Of a stretch of DNA of 64,000 bases, positions 58,959 through 64,000 are shown piece by piece. Position 1 is the first letter of the stretch; each line of letters starts with the position of its first letter. This DNA is from CAZNSX01 sp964575845 (GTDB taxonomy: Bacteria > UBA8248 > CAZNSX01): positions 124,001 through 188,000 of the forward strand of contig CAZNSX010000002.1 of NCBI GenBank assembly GCA_964575845.1, in the 5' to 3' direction. The notes below the pieces were generated by a model. It was not told the DNA's origin and searched no databases. It saw only the letters and a program-made list of their open reading frames with translations. The translations under genes and the position numbers were made by a program.

Positions 58959-59339
58959 ATGGTGTTGCATCCCAGGGCGGCCGGGCGGCTGGCGCGCCAC
59001 CTCCGGGTGCGAAAAAAGCTTTCCGGAACGGCGCAGAGGCCAAGGCTTTGCGTCTTTCGCAGCAACAAGCACATTCAAGCGCAACTCATAGATGATGAAA
59101 AGGCTGAGACCCTGGCTTCGGCCTCGAGTAGAGGGACAAGCTTCCGCCAGCTTGCCGCGGGAGATGAAAGCGCCCGGGGGGGCAATCGGGCGGGAGCAGC
59201 CCTGGTCGGCAAATTGCTCGCCGAGCGGGCCAAAGCCCTGGAGATAGAGAAGGTGGTTTTTGACCGAAACGGCTATCTTTATCATGGCCGAGTTAAGGCT
59301 CTGGCCGATGCGGCCCACGAGGGCGGCTTAAAATTTTAG
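58959..59339 (+). CDS. rplR: 50S ribosomal protein L18
   Basis: A 126-residue 5S-rRNA-binding protein. Blocks RPRLCVFRSNKHIQAQLIDD and VVFDRNGYLYHGRVKALADA are typical. The ATG at 58959 is in frame; a nearby ATG at 58954 is not. Confidence 0.95.
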   Translation: MVLHPRAAGRLARHLRVRKKLSGTAQRPRLCVFRSNKHIQAQLIDDEKAETLASASSRGTSFRQLAAGDESARGGNRAGAALVGKLLAERAKALEIEKVVFDRNGYLYHGRVKALADAAHEGGLKF

Positions 59340-59351
59340 AGGAATCTTTTC

Positions 59352-59852
59352 GTGGTAGATGAGGCGCCGGAGCGGGAACTCATAGATAAGGTGATCTTCA
59401 TCAACCGGGTGGCCAAGGTTGTCAAGGGAGGTCGCCGCTTCAGCTTCAGCGCTCTCGTAGCGGTGGGCGACCAGGCGGGGCGGGTAGGTATTGGGATGGG
59501 AAAGGCCAATGAGGTACCCGAGGCCATCAGAAAGGGCATAGAGAAGGCTAAGAAGGGAATCTTCCGGGTGCCCCTCTTGGGGAATACCATTCCTCATAAG
59601 GTTATGGGCAAGTTCGGAGCTGGCCGAGTGGTTCTTAAGCCCGCCGCCAAGGGGACGGGGGTCATAGCCGGAGGGCCCGTGAGGTCCATTCTGGAGGCGG
59701 CGGGGGTCAAAGACATCCTGACTAAATCCCTTGGCACCAACAACCCCCAAAACGTCTGCAAAGCCACAGTGGATGGTCTGCAGAGGTTGAGGAGCGCTGA
59801 GGAGGTAGCCCGCCTGAGGGGAAAGCCCGTTGAAGGGTTAGTGCAGGAATAA
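59352..59852 (+). CDS. rpsE: 30S ribosomal protein S5
   Basis: A 166-residue protein with a GTG start. The double-stranded-RNA-binding fold has VIFINRVAKVVKGGRRFSFS and GVGxGKA-type VGIGMGKANEVPEAIRKG. It acts in decoding fidelity and mRNA unwinding at the entry site. Confidence 0.96.
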   Translation: MVDEAPERELIDKVIFINRVAKVVKGGRRFSFSALVAVGDQAGRVGIGMGKANEVPEAIRKGIEKAKKGIFRVPLLGNTIPHKVMGKFGAGRVVLKPAAKGTGVIAGGPVRSILEAAGVKDILTKSLGTNNPQNVCKATVDGLQRLRSAEEVARLRGKPVEGLVQE

Positions 59853-59864
59853 AGGAAGATTTCC

Positions 59865-60050
59865 GTGGATGGCACTCTCAGGATAACTCTGAAGCGCAGC
59901 CCCGTGGGAAAGAAGGCGAAGCACGGCGAGGTCTTGAGGGGCCTGGGCGTGAGGAGGCCTGGTAGGACTGTCATCCGCAAGGATACTCCCGAGATCCGCG
60001 GAATGCTTTTCAAGGTTAAGCACTTGGTGGAGGTAGAGGAGGGACCCTGA
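59865..60050 (+). CDS. rpmD: 50S ribosomal protein L30
   Basis: A 61-residue protein with a GTG start; TLRITLKRSPVGKKAKH and GLGVRRPGRTVIRKDTPEIR match L30. It lies between rpsE and rplO as usual. L30 is missing from several lineages, so its presence is a modest taxonomic hint. Confidence 0.94.
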   Translation: MDGTLRITLKRSPVGKKAKHGEVLRGLGVRRPGRTVIRKDTPEIRGMLFKVKHLVEVEEGP

Positions 60051-60057
60051 GGGGGTT

Positions 60058-60504
60058 ATGGCTCTGGGTAATTTGAAGCCGCCCGCCCGCTCCAAGAGGG
60101 CTTCCCGCCGCGTAGGACGGGGGCCGGGCTCCGGTCTGGGAAAGACTGCTGGAAGGGGCCATAAGGGTCAAGGAGCGAGGGCGGGCAGCAGCCGAAGACC
60201 TGGGTTTGAGGGGGGGCAGATGCCCCTGCAACGGCGTCTGCCGAGGCGGGGTTTCACAAACATCTTCAAGAAGCGCTACGCCATCCTGAACGTGGAAGAC
60301 CTCTCACGCTTTGAAGGGGGGACGGAAGTGACCCCGGAGCTTCTGAGGGAGCGGGGGCTGGTTCGTAAGGTCTGGGATGGGGTCAAGATCCTGGGAGATG
60401 GCGAGCTCTCCCATCCACTGACGGTTGAGGCGCATAAGTTCACCTCCACGGCGGCGGCCAAGATCGAGGCCGCGGGCGGGCGGGTCAAGGTCATAGGTTC
60501 ATGA
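60058..60504 (+). CDS. rplO: 50S ribosomal protein L15
   Basis: A 148-residue protein with the glycine/arginine-rich N-terminal extension (RRVGRGPGSGLGKTAGRGHK) and GFEGGQMPLQRRLPRRGF. It overlaps secY by four bases (ATGA). Confidence 0.96.
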   Translation: MALGNLKPPARSKRASRRVGRGPGSGLGKTAGRGHKGQGARAGSSRRPGFEGGQMPLQRRLPRRGFTNIFKKRYAILNVEDLSRFEGGTEVTPELLRERGLVRKVWDGVKILGDGELSHPLTVEAHKFTSTAAAKIEAAGGRVKVIGS

Positions 60505-61820
60505 TCGGTAGCCTCTCCAACATCTGGAAGATCCCCGAGCTCAAGCAGAGGATCCTCTTTACTTTTGCGCTTCTGGCCGTCTACCGAATAGGGGTTCACA
60601 TCCCCACGCCGGGAATCGACGGCCAGGCCCTTTCCGCCTTCTTCGCCGAGGCCAGCCGTGCCGGCTCCACCCTTATGGAATTTTTCGACATGTTTTCCGG
60701 GGGGGCCCTGAGGCAGCTCACCATCTTCGCCCTGGGCATAATGCCCTACATCAGCGCCTCGATCATCCTGCAGCTCCTCACAGTGGTCATACCCTATCTG
60801 GACAAGCTCAAGAAGGAGGGGGAGGCCGGCCAGAAGAAGATAACCCAATACACTCGTTACGGCACCGTCCTATTGAGCGCCGTTCAGGGCTTCGGGATCA
60901 GCATCGGGCTTGAGAACATGCAGAGTCCCACGGGGGTCCATATCGTTATGAACCCGGGCTGGGCTTTCCGGCTCATGACGGTCCTCACCCTTACCTCGGG
61001 CACCGTTTTCCTCATGTGGCTCGGTGAGCAGATAAGCGAGCGTGGCATCGGGAACGGCATCTCACTCATCATATTCGCGGGAATCGTGGCCCGGATACCT
61101 TCTGCCGTAATCAACTCCATGAGGCTCCTGCGAACGGGGGACATCCAGCCCTTCCTGATGCTGGGCATAATGGTTCTCATGCTCCTCGTGGTAGGCTTCA
61201 TCGTATTCATGGAGGCGGGCCAGAGGAGGATCCGCATCCAGTACGCCAAACGGGTAGTGGGAAGGCGGATGTATGGGGGGCAGAGCACCCACCTCCCCCT
61301 CAAGGTCAATACCTCGGGCGTCATCCCCCCCATTTTCGCCTCCTCGGTCATCGTTTTTCCGGCCACCATCGCCCAGTTTGTGAACCATCCCTTGATGAAC
61401 AGGGCCTCCCAGGCGCTTGCGCCGGGAAGCCTCATCTACATAGGGCTCACCATTGTCCTCATCTTCTTCTTCTGCTATTTTTACACGGCCATCATCTTCA
61501 ACCCCGTGGATGTGGCCGACAACATGCGGAAATACGGTGGATATGTGCCCGGCATTCGTCCCGGCCGCAGGACCGCGGACTTCATCGACCGGGTGCTCAC
61601 CCGGCTGACCTTTGTCGGCGCCATCTACCTTTCGGCTATCGTCATCCTTCCCACCGTCCTCATCAAGCAGTTCAACGTGCCGTTCTACTTCGGGGGGACG
61701 GCTCTTCTCATAGTGGTGGGAGTCGCTATGGACACCATGCAGCAGGTGGAATCGCACCTGGTGATGAGGCATTATGAAGGCTTTATGAAGCGGGGTCGCC
61801 TGCGGGGGAGGCGGGGCTAG
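60501..61820 (+). CDS. secY: preprotein translocase subunit SecY
   Basis: A 439-residue membrane protein with ten hydrophobic segments forming the protein-conducting channel. Signature regions include GALRQLTIFALGIMPYISA and SERGIGNGISLIIFAGI; the last cytoplasmic tail is basic (KRGRLRGRRG). It works with SecE (35930-36130). Start overlaps rplO, and its stop overlaps the adk GTG by one base. Confidence 0.97.
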   Translation: MIGSLSNIWKIPELKQRILFTFALLAVYRIGVHIPTPGIDGQALSAFFAEASRAGSTLMEFFDMFSGGALRQLTIFALGIMPYISASIILQLLTVVIPYLDKLKKEGEAGQKKITQYTRYGTVLLSAVQGFGISIGLENMQSPTGVHIVMNPGWAFRLMTVLTLTSGTVFLMWLGEQISERGIGNGISLIIFAGIVARIPSAVINSMRLLRTGDIQPFLMLGIMVLMLLVVGFIVFMEAGQRRIRIQYAKRVVGRRMYGGQSTHLPLKVNTSGVIPPIFASSVIVFPATIAQFVNHPLMNRASQALAPGSLIYIGLTIVLIFFFCYFYTAIIFNPVDVADNMRKYGGYVPGIRPGRRTADFIDRVLTRLTFVGAIYLSAIVILPTVLIKQFNVPFYFGGTALLIVVGVAMDTMQQVESHLVMRHYEGFMKRGRLRGRRG

Positions 61821-62464
61821 TGCGGCTTATCCTCTTGGGGGCGCCTGGAGTCGGCAAGGGCACGCAGTCCCAGTTTCTCTCCGAACGTGCGAAGGTCCCC
61901 CAGATATCCACAGGAGATATGCTCCGCTCGGCCGTCAAGGCCGGGACCGACCTCGGTCTTAAGGCCAAGAGCTACATGCTGGCGGGACAGCTTGTCCCCG
62001 ATGCCGTCATTCTCTCTCTCATAAGGGAGCGCATAAGGGAGCCTGATTGCCAGCGGGGCTTCATACTGGACGGCTTCCCCCGAAACCTGACTCAGGCCAA
62101 GGCCCTTAGCGAAACTCTGGGCGAGCTGGGCTGGGATATCGACCTGGTCGTGAACCTTGAGGTGGAAAGGGAGGAGCTGGCTAGACGCCTTGCGGGGCGC
62201 TTGATTTGCAACCAATGCGGTGCTGTATATCCCCCCGAAAAGGCGGGGCCTTGTGAGAGGTGTGGCGGCGAGTTGGTCCAGAGGGAGGACGATTCGCGGG
62301 GGACGGTGGAGCAGCGGCTCGACGTCTACAGGGAGCAGACGGAGCCTCTCGTCAGCTATTACCGAGCTCAGGGAAAGCTGGTGACCACGCTCGGGTCTGG
62401 GGAACCCCGGGAAGTATTTTGCCGCCTCTGGCAGTCGATCGCGGAGCGTATCGATGGGCGATGA
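61820..62464 (+). CDS. adk: adenylate kinase
   Basis: A 214-residue enzyme (long-lid form) converting AMP and ATP to two ADP. P-loop GAPGVGKGTQSQFL at the N-terminus, DGFPRNLTQAK near residue 84 and a zinc-type lid with two Cys pairs (CNQCG, CERCG) are visible. The GTG at 61820 overlaps the secY stop. The secY-adk-map order is common. Confidence 0.96.
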   Translation: MRLILLGAPGVGKGTQSQFLSERAKVPQISTGDMLRSAVKAGTDLGLKAKSYMLAGQLVPDAVILSLIRERIREPDCQRGFILDGFPRNLTQAKALSETLGELGWDIDLVVNLEVEREELARRLAGRLICNQCGAVYPPEKAGPCERCGGELVQREDDSRGTVEQRLDVYREQTEPLVSYYRAQGKLVTTLGSGEPREVFCRLWQSIAERIDGR

Positions 62465-63213
62465 TTCTGCTCAAGAGTCCGGAGGAGATACTGAAGCTTC
62501 GCGAGAGCAATCGTGTTGTGGCGGTAGTTCTGGAGGAACTGAAGAGAAAGATAAGACCCGGGGTCAACACACGGGAGCTTGATGAGCTGGCGGAGCAGCT
62601 GGTGAGGAAGGAGGGGGCAGACCCCGCGTTTAAGAATTACCGGGGCTACCGAAACACTATCTGCGCTTCGGTAAATGAACAGGTGGTGCACGGTATCCCC
62701 TCGAGGAGGAAACTCAAGGAGGGAGACATCCTCAGCATAGACATTGGTGCCCTCAAGGGGGGTTACTACGGCGATTGCGCCATAACGGTAGGTGTGGGAG
62801 AGGTTTCGGAGGCTGCGGAAAGGCTCATGCGGGTCGGCCGTGAAGCCCTCTATGAGGGCATCGCCCGGGCCCAGGTGGGAAGCCATCTCTACGACATATC
62901 CCGGGCTATTCAGCTTCATGCCGAGAGGCACGGATACAGCGTTGTGCGAAAGTACGTGGGCCATGGCATCGGACGAAACCTGCATGAGGACCCTCAGGTC
63001 CCCAACTTTGCAGAGCCCGAGATGGGCCCTGGGCCTCCTTTGGAAAGGGGGCTAACCCTGGCCATCGAGCCAATGCTCAATGAAGGGGGAGGGGACGTGA
63101 AAGAACTCTCCGACCGCTGGACAGTGGTCACTGCAGATGGTAAACTTTCTGCCCACTTTGAGCACACCGTGGCCATCACCGAAGATGGCCCTCAGGTTTT
63201 GAGTCTGCCTTAG
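62461..63213 (+). CDS. map: methionine aminopeptidase, type I
   Basis: A 250-residue enzyme from the ATG at 62461, overlapping the adk stop as ATGA; the longer frame from 62260 is internal to adk. It removes initiator Met from new proteins. Metal ligands are in SIDIGAL (Asp), YGDCAIT (Asp), GHGIGRNLHE (His), TLAIEPM (Glu) and the final FEHTVAI (Glu). Substrate His is in VVHGIPS. Confidence 0.96.
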   Translation: MILLKSPEEILKLRESNRVVAVVLEELKRKIRPGVNTRELDELAEQLVRKEGADPAFKNYRGYRNTICASVNEQVVHGIPSRRKLKEGDILSIDIGALKGGYYGDCAITVGVGEVSEAAERLMRVGREALYEGIARAQVGSHLYDISRAIQLHAERHGYSVVRKYVGHGIGRNLHEDPQVPNFAEPEMGPGPPLERGLTLAIEPMLNEGGGDVKELSDRWTVVTADGKLSAHFEHTVAITEDGPQVLSLP

Positions 63214-63249
63214 GGGCCGAGAGAGGGGGGTGAGCTCGAAAGAGGGCTT

Positions 63250-63468
63250 ATGCAGAAAGAAGAAGCCATAGAGGTGGATGGCACCGTGGTCGAGCCACTG
63301 CCCAATGCCATGTTTCGGGTTGAACTGGAGAACGGTCATCGCGTTCTTGCTCACATATCGGGAAAGATGCGGATGCACTTCATTCGCATCCTTCCGGGTG
63401 ACCGGGTCAAAGTGGAGCTTTCCCCCTATGACCTTACCCGGGGGCGAATCATCAGCCGCTACAGGTAG
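63250..63468 (+). CDS. infA: translation initiation factor IF-1
   Basis: A 72-residue OB-fold factor: EVDGTVVEPLPNAMFRVEL and GKMRMHFIRILPGDRVKVEL are diagnostic. It binds the ribosomal A site during initiation. Located between map and rpmJ, the usual place. Confidence 0.96.
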   Translation: MQKEEAIEVDGTVVEPLPNAMFRVELENGHRVLAHISGKMRMHFIRILPGDRVKVELSPYDLTRGRIISRYR

Positions 63469-63483
63469 CGGCGGGGTCGAGCA

Positions 63484-63597
63484 ATGAAGGTCAAAGCATC
63501 CGTAAGGCCTATCTGCGATAAATGCAAGGTGCTCCGTAGGAAGGGGGTAGTGCGTGTGATTTGTGCGAACCCTAAGCATAAGCAGCGGCAAGGCTGA
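63484..63597 (+). CDS. rpmJ: 50S ribosomal protein L36
   Basis: A 37-residue protein, ATG at 63484 and TGA at 63595-63597. It carries the zinc motif C-x2-C-x12-C-x4-H (CDKC ... CANPKH), so it is the C-plus form. It begins MKVKASVRPICDKCK. Confidence 0.96.
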   Translation: MKVKASVRPICDKCKVLRRKGVVRVICANPKHKQRQG

Positions 63598-63612
63598 GGG
63601 GGGGAGGAGATT

Positions 63613-63984
63613 GTGGCGCGGATCGCCGGTGTAGATATTCCCACTGAGAAGCGGGTGGAGGTGGCCCTCACCTACATTCACGGCATCGGCCGTTCGAGCG
63701 CGCGGCGCATCCTCAAAGACGCACGCGTGAACCTTGATGTCCGGACGAGGGATCTCACCGAACATGAGGTCACCGCCCTTCGGGATTTAATCGAGGGTCA
63801 GTATCAGGTGGAGGGAGAGAGACGGCGCGAGGTTACCATGAATATAAAGCGTCACATGGATATCGGCAGCTATCGAGGTCTGCGCCACCGCCGCGGTCTC
63901 CCCGTTAATGGACAGCGCACTCATACAAATGCGCGCACGCGTAAGGGCCCGCGCAAGACGGTGGGGGCGCGTTCCAAGAAGTAA
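63613..63984 (+). CDS. rpsM: 30S ribosomal protein S13
   Basis: A 123-residue protein with a GTG start (MARIAGVDIPTEKRVEVAL). Helix-two-turn-helix block YIHGIGRSSARRIL and the basic tail RTHTNARTRKGPRKTVGAR contact 16S rRNA and tRNA. It opens the alpha operon (rpsM-rpsK-...), which continues beyond the window. Confidence 0.97.
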   Translation: MARIAGVDIPTEKRVEVALTYIHGIGRSSARRILKDARVNLDVRTRDLTEHEVTALRDLIEGQYQVEGERRREVTMNIKRHMDIGSYRGLRHRRGLPVNGQRTHTNARTRKGPRKTVGARSKK

Positions 63985-63994
63985 ACTCATCTGT

Positions 63995-64000
63995 AGGAGG
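63995..64000 (+). promoter_or_regulatory. ribosome binding site of the next gene (expected rpsK)
   Basis: AGGAGG at the last bases of the window, 11 bases after the rpsM stop. The gene itself lies outside; rpsK is expected from conserved order only. Confidence 0.6.

Noticed and set aside
62260..62460. Extended N-terminus for methionine aminopeptidase
   Set aside because: The extra 67 codons lie inside adk in another frame; the ATG at 62461 overlapping the adk stop gives the normal protein.
1..64000. CRISPR arrays, prophage genes, transposases, rRNA genes
   Set aside because: None seen: no regularly spaced repeats, integrase or transposase frames, or rRNA sequence in the window.

Overview
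The window reads as chromosome from an uncultivated, probably anaerobic or facultative bacterium with G+C-rich DNA. Many TTG and GTG starts sit behind good GGAGG sites. A lipobox-bearing lipoprotein, a signal-bearing SurA/PrsA-type isomerase and two TAXI-TRAP binding proteins suggest an organism with a periplasm. The B12-dependent (class II) ribonucleotide reductase, aldehyde:ferredoxin-oxidoreductase-like enzyme, reductive-dehalogenase-like protein and AhbD/NirJ-like radical SAM enzyme favour an anaerobe (Desulfobacterota/Nitrospirota/Methylomirabilota-like). The phylum cannot be fixed from the sequence alone.

Layout. (1) 1-8117, minus strand: a likely operon read from 8117 downwards, with TAXI binding protein, ferredoxin, AFOR-family tungsten/molybdenum enzyme, second TAXI binding protein, fused TRAP permease, acyl-CoA dehydrogenase and the start of a 3-hydroxyacyl-CoA dehydrogenase. 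It suggests uptake and CoA-linked oxidation or reduction of an organic acid. Divergent from it are a LysR regulator, an RdhA-like protein and a D-2-hydroxyacid dehydrogenase (8472-11638). (2) 11635-20516: mixed metabolism, with an ATC-hydrolase-family protein, ICL/PEP-mutase-family lyase, CapA, PPC-domain protein, M20 peptidase, thiS-thiG-thiE/tenI, an unknown protein, a PPIase and a PerR/Fur-type regulator. (3) 20776-23930: nrdJ and dcd behind a promoter carrying an NrdR-box-like palindrome. (4) 24057-26868: a visibly AT-richer island with a ComEC-type metallo-beta-lactamase protein, a DUF4156/RcsF-like plus trypsin lipoprotein, and two possible very small genes. (5) 27096-33856: AhbD-like radical SAM enzyme, moaC, then YacL-like PIN/TRAM, ispD, ispF, cysS, rlmB. 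(6) 33900-64000: four tRNAs, tuf, rpmG, tRNA-Trp, secE, nusG, rplKAJL, rpoBC, rpsL, rpsG, fusA, a second tuf, then the S10, spc and start of the alpha operon with secY, adk, map, infA, rpmJ, rpsM.

The second half is informational machinery in a widely conserved order. The yacL-ispD-ispF-cysS-rlmB-(...)-rpmG-secE-nusG run resembles the Firmicute arrangement. Most notable there: RpoB carries a Cys4 insertion with exactly the C-x-C-x12-C-x2-C spacing of the RpoC zinc ribbon; the str operon has a promoter followed by a perfect terminator hairpin inside its leader; and the two tuf genes appear identical, including flanking bases. In the accessory half, the duplicated TAXI protein/leader around the AFOR gene, an acyl-CoA dehydrogenase with Asp at the usual catalytic Glu position, the orphan RdhA-like protein and the low-G+C island are the best candidates for undescribed biology.
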